From assembly GCA_900542015.1 (NCBI GenBank), contig UQLY01000012.1, positions 32,498 through 96,497 on the forward strand: DNA of 64,000 nucleotides, read 5' to 3'. The translations under genes were made by a program, and so were the position numbers. Origin of the DNA: an uncultured Lachnospiraceae bacterium. GTDB taxonomy: Bacteria; Bacillota; Clostridia; Lachnospirales; Lachnospiraceae. Below the pieces are notes generated by a model, which was not told where the DNA came from, did not search any database, and saw only the letters and a program-made list of their open reading frames with translations. Below are positions 25,367-34,452 of the stretch, in pieces. The stretch's first letter is position 1. Each line of letters starts with the position of its first letter.

Positions 25367-27079
25367 ATGAGAAAAGGTATTTTATATTTGGGAGCAATTT
25401 TTATTTGTATGGTTCTTGCCGGGTGCGGTGATATGGAGGAAAATGCCGGAGTACCAAAGGAGCAGGAAGTATTGTCCCAAAATGAGCCGGAAGAGACAAA
25501 AGCAGAAGCTGCAAAAGAGGACGAAGAGGCGGAAGCGGAAGTTTCTAAGGAGCAAGACGGGGAAATTGGGGAAAACGGAAATCTGAATAAAGCGGATGAA
25601 ATAAACCGGGATTATGATCCGGCAGATGATATGGAGTATGAGATTCTGTCTTCCTATTTTTTGAAAGAAGGATCAGAAGGGTATGAGCTTGTGATATCCC
25701 AAAGCGGCGAAGCCGGAGAATATGGGACCGTTGCAAGAGACGTAAAGGTCTTTGTTTCCCGGTTGGAAGGGGATACCTATTGTCTGGAGCAGGTTTTGGA
25801 AGATGAAAACCATGACGGGGATGCGTGGGACAGCGAGGGGCTTTATCTTGTAGACGTAAACTTCGACGGACAAAAGGATATATTGGTGCAGAACGGGCAC
25901 TACGGCAATCAGGGAGCACAGCAATATTCCTGTTACCTGTATGAGGACGGACAGTATGTACAGTGTCAGGGCTTTGAGCAAATCCCCAATGCGTCTGTGG
26001 ATGAAGAGGATAAAGTTATTTTAGGGTACTGGAGAAATTCGGCTGCAAGCCACGGCTGGGGCGTTTACAGCTATGAAAACGGGGCGTATTATTTGGACAA
26101 AACCCTGACGGAAGAATACAGCGTCGGAGAAGATGGGGAATACGAATGCGGATGGACGGTTGAGGAATATCAGGATGCAGTCGTATCCCTAATGGATACG
26201 GCGGGCAAAGGGACCGTGACGGAGCAGTTTAATACGATTACGTGTGATGAAGAGACAATAGAAGAAAAGCTGTACGGAAAGGAAAGCTTTTGGAGGCTGG
26301 GTGATTATTACAGGTGGAACAGCCTGGATAGGATCGAGAGTTGGGGAAGCTCCCTGTTTATAATAGGTCAAACTTCCGGCAGCGGAAAAAATGACGCCGG
26401 GGGTAAGCCGATAATTTTGGAAGAAAACGATACGGAGGATAAGCTGGTATTTTTTGGAGAGTATCCGTTAGAGGAAGGCATCGGCGATTGGGGATTAAAA
26501 AGCGTTTTATTGTACGGGGTACAAAAAGAACGTCCTGACAGCGTGCTCCTTTTGATGGGAAACGGATATGAGCAGATCCATTGGTACTGGGGAAATAATT
26601 ATGAGGTTTATCCGGAGCTGATCAGTAAGGATGTAGACGGGGACAAAGAAGGGGAAATCATTATGAAGACGTTAAACACCACCGGAACCGGATGGTGGGT
26701 GGAATCCTTATGTATCTGCGATTGTGAAGACGGGGATATGCAGGCATATATTCTGGATAAAGAGGAAATAGTGAGACAGGTACAGGAGCAGATCGCATAC
26801 GTTTATGTTGAAAGCAAAAACACCGTCCGTTTTTTGAACGACGGAGAAGTGATCTATGAAGCGGTTCTGCCGGACTGGACGGAGGAATATCCTTATAAAG
26901 GGGAGGTTTCCTATGACTATCAGATCAGATTTGATTTGGAGCGCATGATCATGGAAATAAAGCCTCAGATACAACTGGAAAATTCGCTTCCCTATGAAGC
27001 GATGGTACTGGAGTTTGCCATCGGTTATCAGGACGGAAAGATTTCTTTGGAATATTCGTCGGTCAGAGAAGAAGAATAA
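25367..27079 (+). CDS. Lipoprotein with calcium-type repeat segments
   Basis: The 570-residue protein has a lipoprotein signal peptide ending in LAGC (C20), then an acidic, Glu/Lys-rich linker (about residues 22-75). The main body contains two DxDxDG-like calcium-binding-type stretches, DVNFDGQKDI near residue 165 and DVDGDKEGEI near residue 425, as in FG-GAP/VCBS-related secreted proteins. It is probably anchored on the outer face of the membrane. Function unknown. The start follows GGAGGGGG. Confidence 0.7.
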   Translation: MRKGILYLGAIFICMVLAGCGDMEENAGVPKEQEVLSQNEPEETKAEAAKEDEEAEAEVSKEQDGEIGENGNLNKADEINRDYDPADDMEYEILSSYFLKEGSEGYELVISQSGEAGEYGTVARDVKVFVSRLEGDTYCLEQVLEDENHDGDAWDSEGLYLVDVNFDGQKDILVQNGHYGNQGAQQYSCYLYEDGQYVQCQGFEQIPNASVDEEDKVILGYWRNSAASHGWGVYSYENGAYYLDKTLTEEYSVGEDGEYECGWTVEEYQDAVVSLMDTAGKGTVTEQFNTITCDEETIEEKLYGKESFWRLGDYYRWNSLDRIESWGSSLFIIGQTSGSGKNDAGGKPIILEENDTEDKLVFFGEYPLEEGIGDWGLKSVLLYGVQKERPDSVLLLMGNGYEQIHWYWGNNYEVYPELISKDVDGDKEGEIIMKTLNTTGTGWWVESLCICDCEDGDMQAYILDKEEIVRQVQEQIAYVYVESKNTVRFLNDGEVIYEAVLPDWTEEYPYKGEVSYDYQIRFDLERMIMEIKPQIQLENSLPYEAMVLEFAIGYQDGKISLEYSSVREEE

Positions 27080-27141
27080 GGTAAGAGGAGAAATGATTTA
27101 GGCTAAAATCTCTCTAATTTCAAAAATATTTTAGGAAACAA

Positions 27142-27171
27142 TTGACAAAGGAAATGGTATAGTTGTATTAT
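27142..27171 (+). promoter_or_regulatory. Promoter of the ATP-grasp operon
   Basis: TTGACA (27142-27147) and TATTAT (27166-27171) are 18 bases apart. Transcription would start near 27178, upstream of a terminator hairpin and 125 bases before the first gene. Confidence 0.75.
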
Positions 27172-27202
27172 TGTATACAATAAGAAGATAAGAAATGGAA
27201 AC

Positions 27203-27235
27203 AAAGGCGTTCTGTAAATGGCAGAACGCCTTTTT
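27203..27235 (+). terminator. Intrinsic terminator in the ATP-grasp operon leader
   Basis: AAAGGCGTTCTG (27203-27214) pairs perfectly with CAGAACGCC plus T-run (27222-27235). It lies after the TTGACA/TATTAT promoter and before the first gene, so it can act as an attenuator or end a short leader RNA. No known riboswitch or T-box sequence is evident in the short leader. Confidence 0.8.
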
Positions 27236-27302
27236 GCATTGCCGGGCATCCGGGGGCATTGCAGGAGCCGGTGCGAGGGCACGCGGACAGGGAGGGATGA
27301 TT

Positions 27303-28622
27303 ATGTATGACTTGGATTTGTTGGAGCATACGGACACGGTAAACGAGTTGCTGGCTCGTTACGGCGTGAAATTCGGGATTTACAAAAATAATACTTTTAA
27401 GGAGCAGCTTTTTCCTTTTGACGCCATTCCAAGAATCATCGAACGGGCGGAGTTTGACTATCTGGAAAGAGGGCTGAAACAGAGGGTTGTGGCGTTAAAT
27501 TTGTTCCTGAAGGATATTTACAGCAAAAAAAGTATCGTAAAGGACCGGGTGGTTCCCGAGGATTTTATTTTTGCTTCCAGCGGTTACATGGCGGAATGCG
27601 AGGGCGTGACGCCGCCGAAGGATATTTATTCCCATATATCGGGCATCGATCTGGTGCAGGGTAAGGATAAAAGCTGGTACGTCCTGGAGGATAATCTGCG
27701 GGTCCCTTCGGGAGCGTCTTATCCCATGATTGCCAGAGAGCTGTGCCGCCGCAGCAGTCCGCTGACCTTTCAGAATCACAAGCTGGAGGATAACAGGAAC
27801 TATGCAAAGCTGTTGCGACGGACCATGGACCATGTGAATGTGGGCGGGCATACGGTAATCCTGACCCCGGGAAGATACAATGCGGCTTATTTTGAACATT
27901 CCTATCTTGCCGAGAAGACGGGAGCGCATCTGGTAAACGGTTCCGAGCTGCGGGTCAAGGATGATAAACTATATTATGTAAACTACAATAGAGAGCTGGA
28001 ACGGGTAGGGGCGGTCTACAGAAGGATTTCCGATGAATATCTGGATCCGATGAATTTTAATCCCGAGTCGGTCATCGGCATTCCGCATATTTACGATGTG
28101 TTCCGTAAAGGAAATGTGGCGCTCTTAAATGCGCCGGGTAACGGGATTGCGGACGATAAGGGGATCTATTACTTTGTTCCTAAAATGATTCAGTATTATC
28201 TGGGCGAGGAGCCGATTTTGCACAACGCGCCAACCTATCTGCCTTTCTATAAGGAAGATATGAAATATGTTTTGGAAAATTTCGACAAGCTGGTATTAAA
28301 GGACGTTGCCGAGGCGGGCGGTTACGGCGTGGTCTTCGGCAGCAGTCTGACGGCGCAGCAGAAAGAGGATTTTATTGCCCTTTTGAAAAAGGAACCCCGG
28401 AGGTTTATCGCGCAGGAGGTTATTGATTTTCTGGATATCGATATTCTGGAGGGCAGCGAGACCCTGCCGCGGAAGGCGGATTTGCGAGCCTTTGTGCTGA
28501 TGGCGGATGAGCCGTTAGTATGGAGGAGCGGGCTGACCAGATTTTCCAGGAACCCAGATTCCTTTATCGTTAATTCATCGCAGGGAGGAGGATTTAAAGA
28601 CACATGGGTATTATCTCAGTAG
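27303..28622 (+). CDS. Circularly permuted ATP-grasp type 2 protein
   Basis: The 439-residue protein matches the circularly permuted ATP-grasp family: SYPMIAREL with the preceding ENLRVPSGA, the stretch LTPGRYNAAYFEHSYLA near residue 185, and DKLVLKDVAEAGGYGVVFG near residue 325. These proteins occur with alpha-E and transglutaminase-like partners, as here, and are predicted to form peptide-type bonds; the product is unknown. The ATG at 27303 has GGAGGG at the right distance. The frame is open back to 27195 across the terminator hairpin, which is not taken as coding. It overlaps the next gene by 19 bases. Confidence 0.88.
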   Translation: MYDLDLLEHTDTVNELLARYGVKFGIYKNNTFKEQLFPFDAIPRIIERAEFDYLERGLKQRVVALNLFLKDIYSKKSIVKDRVVPEDFIFASSGYMAECEGVTPPKDIYSHISGIDLVQGKDKSWYVLEDNLRVPSGASYPMIARELCRRSSPLTFQNHKLEDNRNYAKLLRRTMDHVNVGGHTVILTPGRYNAAYFEHSYLAEKTGAHLVNGSELRVKDDKLYYVNYNRELERVGAVYRRISDEYLDPMNFNPESVIGIPHIYDVFRKGNVALLNAPGNGIADDKGIYYFVPKMIQYYLGEEPILHNAPTYLPFYKEDMKYVLENFDKLVLKDVAEAGGYGVVFGSSLTAQQKEDFIALLKKEPRRFIAQEVIDFLDIDILEGSETLPRKADLRAFVLMADEPLVWRSGLTRFSRNPDSFIVNSSQGGGFKDTWVLSQ

Positions 28623-29266
28623 GACAGACGAACAGATTGTTATGGCTGGGCAGGTATTCGGAACGGGTCTATACGACGCTCAGGCTTTATTCCAACAGCT
28701 TTGATACGATGATCGACGAGATCGCCGACAGCTATGCGGAATTTTGTAAAATGGTGGATATTCCCGATATCTATGGTTCCAAAGAGGTATTTCGGGAAAA
28801 ATATCCCTTTGATGAGGAAAATCCCGATTCCATTCTCAGTAATTTAAACCGCGCTTATGACAATGCCATTGTGCTCAGGGAAGAGATCGATTCCGAGGCG
28901 TTATCTTATATTCAGCTCGCCATTTATGATATGAACAAGGCGCGGATCAGCAGGGCGCCTCTGATCGAAATGCAGCGGGTCATTGACAATATTCTTGCTT
29001 TCTGGGGGATTGTGGACGACAGCATTGATTCCGAGCAGGTCCGCAATATCATTAAGACCGGGAAACGGATCGAGCGGATCGATCTGTATGCCAGACTGGG
29101 CATTGAGAGGAAAGAACTGGTACGGGAAATCAACCGTCTGGTGCCGAGGATTGCCAGAAGCGGCATGGAGTACCGGGAGGATAAGATAAACGTGCTCAAA
29201 GAGCTTGTAGCGGAACCCGAAATCAATTATTATAGGATTGTATATGAAGTAGAAACAATCTTATAA
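28604..29266 (+). CDS. Alpha-E domain protein
   Basis: The 220-residue, entirely helical protein begins GQTNRLLWLGRYSERVYTTLRL, the conserved start of the alpha-E family, and contains SRAPLIEMQRVIDNILAFWG. Alpha-E proteins are constant partners of circularly permuted ATP-grasp proteins, either fused or adjacent. The biochemical role is unknown; they are thought to work with the ATP-grasp enzyme. The start overlaps the ATP-grasp gene, indicating coupling. Confidence 0.88.
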   Translation: MGIISVGQTNRLLWLGRYSERVYTTLRLYSNSFDTMIDEIADSYAEFCKMVDIPDIYGSKEVFREKYPFDEENPDSILSNLNRAYDNAIVLREEIDSEALSYIQLAIYDMNKARISRAPLIEMQRVIDNILAFWGIVDDSIDSEQVRNIIKTGKRIERIDLYARLGIERKELVREINRLVPRIARSGMEYREDKINVLKELVAEPEINYYRIVYEVETIL

Positions 29267-29279
29267 AGGAGTGCTAAGG

Positions 29280-30101
29280 GTGAAAAAGCTACATTTTGAT
29301 TATTCTATGGAGCTTAACTATAGCGAACAGGTGCAAAAATGTCATTTTACGATTAAGTGTATCCCGCAGACGACCGACCGGCAGAAAATAGAGGACCTGA
29401 ATGTGGAGCTCGAGCCCAGGGACAGTATGGAGGAAAGCGTGGATTCCTTTGGCAACCGTTTCCTTTTCGGAAATGTCATGGAGGAACACGACCGCTTTGT
29501 CTTTCGGATCAGGGGAACGGCGTACACGGGACTTGCGGACAGCGAGCCGCTCGGGGACGAAAATATTCTCGGAGCCTATCGGTATCCCTATGGGCTGACG
29601 GTTCCAGGAAAAGGGCTTACGGAGTATTTTAACAGTCTGTCCCTGCAAAAGGAGCGGACGGCATATGAGACGGGCGTTTATCTGATGCGCCGTCTGTATG
29701 AGGATTTTTCTTATGAGAAAAATGTGACGGATATGAATACCACTGCGGAAGAGGCATGGCAGTTGGGAAGGGGCGTCTGCCAGGACTACGCCCATATTCT
29801 CATTGTCCTTTGCCGTATGGCGGGGATTCCTGCAAGATATGTTGCGGGTATGCTGATCGGAGAGGGCTACAGCCACGCATGGGTGGAAGTACTGTCGGAC
29901 AACAGATGGTACGCTTTGGACCCGACCAACAATTGCGTGGTAACGGATTCCCATATCAGGATCGGGATCGGGAGGGACGCGTCGGATTGTCTGATCAACA
30001 GGGGCGTCATGACCGGAGGAGGGCGGCAGAGCCAGGATATCCGGGTCGTTGTGCGGGAACTGCCGCAGGAAGCGAATAAAGAGGTAAAAAAATATGGTTA
30101 A
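29280..30101 (+). CDS. Transglutaminase-like protein of the ATP-grasp cluster
   Basis: The 273-residue protein has an N-terminal beta-rich domain and a transglutaminase core with the catalytic triad C167 (GRGVCQDYAH), H199 (YSHAWVEV) and D214 (ALDPTN). In this gene cluster such proteins are predicted peptidases or amide-bond-forming enzymes acting on the ATP-grasp product. GTG at 29280 is preferred over GTG at 29271 because AAAGGAG would be too close to the latter. The 3' end overlaps the M14 gene by eight bases. Confidence 0.88.
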   Translation: MKKLHFDYSMELNYSEQVQKCHFTIKCIPQTTDRQKIEDLNVELEPRDSMEESVDSFGNRFLFGNVMEEHDRFVFRIRGTAYTGLADSEPLGDENILGAYRYPYGLTVPGKGLTEYFNSLSLQKERTAYETGVYLMRRLYEDFSYEKNVTDMNTTAEEAWQLGRGVCQDYAHILIVLCRMAGIPARYVAGMLIGEGYSHAWVEVLSDNRWYALDPTNNCVVTDSHIRIGIGRDASDCLINRGVMTGGGRQSQDIRVVVRELPQEANKEVKKYG

Positions 30102-31038
30102 AACAGTGGCGTCCGTGGGGCTTCCCGTGGACGAGGTTTTAGAGATCAGGAAAAATCATATCACGCCGGATCAGCCGGTAAAGGGCAAAAAGAAAAGGAT
30201 CAGCGTTGTGACGGGAATCCACGGGGACGAATTGGAGGGACAGTTTGTCTGCTTTGAACTGATCAGGCGCATTCAGGAGGAAAAGGAGAAGCTGCAGGGG
30301 ATTGTGGACGTTTATCCGGCGATGAATCCGCTGGGGATCGATTCCATTACCAGGGGCATTCCGGGATTTGATCTGGATATGAACCGTCTGTTCCCGGGAA
30401 ACGGCGAAGGAGGTATGACGGAGTACCTTGCGTCGGAAATCATCGACGATGTGACCGGTTCCGACGTGTGCATCGATATCCATGCCAGCAATATTTATCT
30501 GACGGAGATTCCCCAGATCAGGATCAATGAGCTTCACAAGGAAAAGCTGGTTCCCCTGGCGGAAAAGCTCAATGTGGATTTTATCTGGGTGCACGGGGCG
30601 AGTACGGTGTTGGAATCCACGTTTGCCCACAGCTTAAACAGCCGCGGCGTGCCGACGCTGGTCGTGGAAATGGGGGTGGGAATGCGGATTACCAAGGCTT
30701 ACTGCAATCAACTGGTGGACGGCATTTTCAATCTGATGCGGGAGATGGGGATCTGGAAGGGAGAGACGAAGGAACCCAGAAGACCGATTATATCCCAGGA
30801 CCCTGACGACGTCAGCTATTTGAACGCCAGCACTTCGGGAGTGTTTGTGCCCAACGTAAAGCATTGGGAACATTTAAACAAAGGAGATCATATCGGCAGT
30901 ATTATTGATCCGCTGCGCGGCAAGGTGTTAGACAAGATTCTTTCTCCCGTGGACGGCGTCCTTTTTACGATCAGGGAATATCCCATCGTGGACGAAGGCT
31001 CTCTTGTGGGCAGGCTGCTGCGGGACGAGGCGCTGTAA
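30094..31038 (+). CDS. M14-type succinylglutamate desuccinylase/aspartoacylase-like protein
   Basis: The 314-residue protein has the AstE/AspA zinc site: H43 and E46 in GIHGDELEG, N97-R98 in DMNRLFPG, H130 in DIHAS and the catalytic E192 in VVEMGVG. The C-terminal part (GVFVPNVKHWEHLNKGDHIG) forms the beta domain of the family. Members cleave amide bonds of N-acyl amino acids or peptides. It overlaps the transglutaminase gene, so it belongs to the ATP-grasp operon; its substrate may be that pathway's product. Confidence 0.85.
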   Translation: MVKTVASVGLPVDEVLEIRKNHITPDQPVKGKKKRISVVTGIHGDELEGQFVCFELIRRIQEEKEKLQGIVDVYPAMNPLGIDSITRGIPGFDLDMNRLFPGNGEGGMTEYLASEIIDDVTGSDVCIDIHASNIYLTEIPQIRINELHKEKLVPLAEKLNVDFIWVHGASTVLESTFAHSLNSRGVPTLVVEMGVGMRITKAYCNQLVDGIFNLMREMGIWKGETKEPRRPIISQDPDDVSYLNASTSGVFVPNVKHWEHLNKGDHIGSIIDPLRGKVLDKILSPVDGVLFTIREYPIVDEGSLVGRLLRDEAL

Positions 31039-31119
31039 GCTCAGGCGGCAAGGAAGCCGGCTGCGGAAATGACGGCGGGGAAATGGCTGCCGGAGCGGAA
31101 TTTTTTGCGATAGAAGGGC

Positions 31120-32064
31120 ATGGAATTTATGAAAAAGAAAACCATTTATGAGATCCGTTCGTTGTACCGGGACAATTTCCGGGTAACGGGATATGAATTT
31201 GGAAAGGGAAAGAAGTCGGTCTGCGTCGTAGGCAGTATCCGCGGCAACGAAATCCAACAGCTTTATACCTGCTCCCAGTTGGTAAAGCGGTTGAAGAAGA
31301 TGGAGGAAGAGGGAAAATTAAAGGCGGGACATAAAATCCTGGTGGTGCCTTCAATCAACCCCTATTCCATGAACATCAAAAAGCGTTTTTGGTCTACGGA
31401 CAATACGGATATCAACCGGATGTTTCCGGGCTACAATCTGGGGGAGACGACCCAGCGGATTGCGGCGGGCGTATTTGAAGTGATCAAGGATTATGAATAC
31501 GGTATGCAGTTTGCATCTTTTTATATGCCGGGCACGTTTACCCCGCATATCCGGATGATGAAAGCGGGATATGAAAATGTGGAGCTTGCCAAAAAATTCG
31601 GGATGCCTTACGTGGTGCTTCGCAATACCAGACCCTATGATACGACGACCTTAAATTATAACTGGCAGGTCTGGGAAACCAACGCATTCAGTATTTATAC
31701 GACTACGACGGCTGAGGTGGATAAGGAAAGCGCCGGCATGGCGATCCGCAGCATTCTGACCTTTTTGGCAAAGGAGGGCATCGTGGAATATCGCGGTCAC
31801 GACGGATATCAGTCCCTTGTGGTAGAGGATACGGATATGATTGCCGTCAGAACGAAAAATCCGGGCATCTTTGAAAGCATGGTAAAGGTGGGCGCGGAAG
31901 TTTCCAAGGGACAGACGCTTGCGAAGGTCATCGATCCCTATGAAGGGGAAGTGACGGAAGTGCTGACTGCACCCGTGGACGGTTTGGTGTTTTTTGCACA
32001 TAACGATCCGCTGACCTATGCGGATACGGCGGTGTTTAAGCTGGTGGCGGGAGAAGCGTTGTAG
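31120..32064 (+). CDS. M14-type paralogue lacking zinc histidines
   Basis: The 314-residue protein is a paralogue of the preceding gene with the same order of motifs, but the zinc ligands are altered: the HxxE motif reads R41-G-N-E44 and the DIHAS motif reads MQFAS with F131 in place of the histidine. NR of DINRMFPG and a glutamate at E199 remain. Canonical zinc hydrolysis is therefore unlikely; it may be a non-catalytic partner or use another chemistry. The gene follows after 81 bases, so it is probably in the same operon. An alternative ATG lies three codons in. Confidence 0.8.
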   Translation: MEFMKKKTIYEIRSLYRDNFRVTGYEFGKGKKSVCVVGSIRGNEIQQLYTCSQLVKRLKKMEEEGKLKAGHKILVVPSINPYSMNIKKRFWSTDNTDINRMFPGYNLGETTQRIAAGVFEVIKDYEYGMQFASFYMPGTFTPHIRMMKAGYENVELAKKFGMPYVVLRNTRPYDTTTLNYNWQVWETNAFSIYTTTTAEVDKESAGMAIRSILTFLAKEGIVEYRGHDGYQSLVVEDTDMIAVRTKNPGIFESMVKVGAEVSKGQTLAKVIDPYEGEVTEVLTAPVDGLVFFAHNDPLTYADTAVFKLVAGEAL

Positions 32065-32132
32065 TTGTTTTTTAAAATCCGTTATTTAAACAGGAGCGCA
32101 TAAAAGGACATGCCGCAAAACCGGACGTACTA

Positions 32133-32200
32133 TTTTTGAGAAAACGGGACAGACTATTCTTGTAAAGAAGGAAACATCCCTTTTTGAAAAAACGGGACAG
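32133..32200 (+). repeat. Two copies of a 20-base repeat upstream of the FAD-Rieske gene
   Basis: TTTTTGAGAAAACGGGACAG (32133-32152) recurs as TTTTTGAAAAAACGGGACAG (32181-32200), 48 bases apart, in the 147-base gap before the next gene. The second copy also serves as the region of its ribosome binding site (ACAGGAG). The function is unknown; it may be a simple duplication. Confidence 0.6.
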
Positions 32201-32211
32201 GAGACGGCGGC

Positions 32212-33654
32212 ATGGAATCGATCTGGGAAGCGGAAGTAAACATAGAAGAACGGGAAAGCCTGCAAGGGGATTTGGAGGCGGATGTGGCGGTAATCGGCGC
32301 CGGGCTTGCGGGCGTTTTGACGGCTTACGCGCTGCAGTGCCAGGGAAAAAACGTGGTGGTGCTGGAAGCGGACAGGATCGGAAGCGGACAGACGGCAGGG
32401 ACGACGGCAAAGATTACGGCGCAGCACGGGCTGATCTATGATAAACTGATCAGGCGCTACGGCGAGGAAAATGCGTCGGTTTACGCGAGGGCAAACAAAG
32501 CGGCGATTGAAGCGTATGAATACATTATAAAAGAAAAAAAGATTGACTGCGACTTTAAGAGAGTGCCCGCCTATCTGTATTCCACGGAGGATGACAGGAA
32601 GCTGAAAAAAGAAGCGGAGGCGGCGAAAAGGTTGGGGATTCGGGCGCGCTTTACCACGGAGACGGAGCTTCCCTTTCAGGTAAAGGGCGCGGTTTGTTTT
32701 GAAAATCAGGCGCAGTTTCATCCGCTGTTGTTTTTGAAGGCGGTTGCGAGGGAACTGACGGTTTATGAAAAAACGAAGGTTTTATCCGTCAGGGGACATG
32801 AGGTCAGAACGGAGAAAGGAACGGTCAGTGCAAGGCAGATCGTGTTTGCAACCCATTATCCGATTACCAATGTCCCGGGCTTTTATTTTTTGCGGCAGCA
32901 CCAGGAAAGAAGCTATGTGCTTGCCGTTTCGGGTGTGGAAAAGCCAAAAGGAATCTACTATGGCGTGGATCAAAACGGAATTTCCTTCCGCAGCGCAAAG
33001 CAGGGACTGCTTTTGGGCGGAGGCGGTCACAGAACGGGAGAAAATCCAAAGGGCGGCGCATATGGGCAACTGGAAAGGGCGGCGAAAGAGTATTATCCCG
33101 ACTGCGTTGAAATCGGACGCTGGTCGGCGCAGGATTGTATGCCTCACGACGGACTGCCCTTTATCGGCAAATATTCCATATTCAGACCTTATTGGTACGT
33201 GGCGACCGGATTTCAGAAATGGGGCATGACTGGGGCAATGCTTTCGGCAATCATCATCTGCGACCTCATCTGCGGCAGGGCTAATCCTTATGAACGACTT
33301 TTTAAGCCCCAGAGACTGCATTTTTTCGCTTCTTTGGGAGCGCTGTTAAAGGATGTGGGAGAAAGCGTCAAAGGGCTTTGCAAGGGATTTTTCCATTTAC
33401 CCTTCCGGACCGCGGATTCGCTGTCTGACGGGCATGGAGGCGTGGTCAGAATTGGCTTTAAAAGATTTGCCTGCTATAAAGATGACCTGGGGAACCTGCA
33501 CAGGATTTCGGCGCGTTGTCCCCATATGGGGTGCCAGTTGGAATGGAATCCGGATGAGCGAAGCTGGGACTGTCCCTGTCACGGTTCCAGATATGATGTG
33601 GACGGCAGGTTGTTGGACGACCCGGCGCAAAAGGAAAAATACGACGGGTCCTAG
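32212..33654 (+). CDS. FAD-dependent oxidoreductase with C-terminal Rieske domain
   Basis: The 480-residue protein begins with an FAD-binding Rossmann motif GAGLAG (residues 29-34) of the DAO family, with the substrate domain up to about residue 365. After a linker, a Rieske [2Fe-2S] domain carries C436-P-H438 and C454-P-C-H457. The same fusion is known from YhfW-type proteins of Firmicutes; electron transfer between cluster and flavin is likely, the substrate unknown. The start follows ACAGGAGACGG. Confidence 0.9.
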   Translation: MESIWEAEVNIEERESLQGDLEADVAVIGAGLAGVLTAYALQCQGKNVVVLEADRIGSGQTAGTTAKITAQHGLIYDKLIRRYGEENASVYARANKAAIEAYEYIIKEKKIDCDFKRVPAYLYSTEDDRKLKKEAEAAKRLGIRARFTTETELPFQVKGAVCFENQAQFHPLLFLKAVARELTVYEKTKVLSVRGHEVRTEKGTVSARQIVFATHYPITNVPGFYFLRQHQERSYVLAVSGVEKPKGIYYGVDQNGISFRSAKQGLLLGGGGHRTGENPKGGAYGQLERAAKEYYPDCVEIGRWSAQDCMPHDGLPFIGKYSIFRPYWYVATGFQKWGMTGAMLSAIIICDLICGRANPYERLFKPQRLHFFASLGALLKDVGESVKGLCKGFFHLPFRTADSLSDGHGGVVRIGFKRFACYKDDLGNLHRISARCPHMGCQLEWNPDERSWDCPCHGSRYDVDGRLLDDPAQKEKYDGS

Positions 33655-33703
33655 GGGACGGAGACATTTCCGTTTCCATTTCCATTCCCTTTCCACGTTT
33701 GTT

Positions 33704-34447
33704 TTAAACGTCTGTCAAAAGCTTCCATGCCCCGTCGTCTACCGGTATATGATCCAATAAATCGTAAGGCAATTCCCGCACATGTAAATTGCAATTCATG
33801 TTCCGTGCCTGCGCCAGCTTTATCAGGGCAAGCCCGTAGCTGTCAAGGCTGGTCGGCATTGCCAGCCGTGCCTGCCGCCGCAGCATTCTGATTCTTTTTT
33901 CAAATAAGCGGTTCATCTTTTTCTCATCCCCGTAAATAATGGTCCAAAGAATTTCATCAATATAGGAGGTGTATTTTGCCGCCTGTATTTGATCCGGGAT
34001 CAGTGCTTTCGCCTTTTCATAGTCGCCGGAGAGCATACATCCCACCGGAGTGTCCGGTTGTGCAAGAGAAAGCGCCAACTGTTTATGATTGGCAAGGATC
34101 GCATATTGCGTATAACGGATATGATTTCTGTTTTCCAATTGTCTGATAAAAGCATTGTGGGTACGGTATCCTTCGTTGTATAAACGATATAAGATGTCTG
34201 CCGCTTTGGCGGCTAAAAAACAATAGCCCTTAAAATTTTCCACATCGCCGTCGGCAAGCAGATAGCACTCTGCGCTGGAGCTGTAAGAATATACCAGATA
34301 TTGATACTTTTTTAAAATATCGGAAGAGCCTTCCAGTCTTTTGAGGCATTCCTGCACATTGTTTTTGGCAAATGCCGTATCCCGGCGCACGATCTGTTTT
34401 AAATCTTTGATTGATTTTTTGATTCCGATTGTAGTATATGTCAACAT
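33704..34447 (-). CDS. Helical protein of unknown function
   Basis: Using the ATG after GGGGTGA gives 247 residues; the frame is open 31 codons further but overlaps the upstream gene. The protein is predicted to be entirely helical, with TPR-like or HEPN-like spacing (SAECYLLADGDVENFKGYCFLAAKAADILYR, GDYEKAKALIPDQ). It vaguely recalls Imm49-type immunity proteins, but this is not certain and no toxin partner is nearby. It follows a membrane protein gene by five bases on the minus strand. Confidence 0.55.
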   Translation of the reverse strand: MLTYTTIGIKKSIKDLKQIVRRDTAFAKNNVQECLKRLEGSSDILKKYQYLVYSYSSSAECYLLADGDVENFKGYCFLAAKAADILYRLYNEGYRTHNAFIRQLENRNHIRYTQYAILANHKQLALSLAQPDTPVGCMLSGDYEKAKALIPDQIQAAKYTSYIDEILWTIIYGDEKKMNRLFEKRIRMLRRQARLAMPTSLDSYGLALIKLAQARNMNCNLHVRELPYDLLDHIPVDDGAWKLLTDV

Positions 34448-34452
34448 AATGT

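Noticed and set aside
27195..27302. In-frame extension of the ATP-grasp protein through the leader
   Set aside because: The segment encodes the terminator hairpin, lacks a ribosome binding site and is not part of the family; the open frame is accidental.
32072..32721. Minus-strand ORFs opposite the FAD-Rieske gene
   Set aside because: Arg/Pro/Phe-rich shadow translations of a GC-rich coding strand; the plus-strand protein has clear motifs.
33666..33693. TTTCC-rich polypyrimidine stretch between converging genes
   Set aside because: Short low-complexity sequence with no clear repeat unit or structure; not enough to call a feature.
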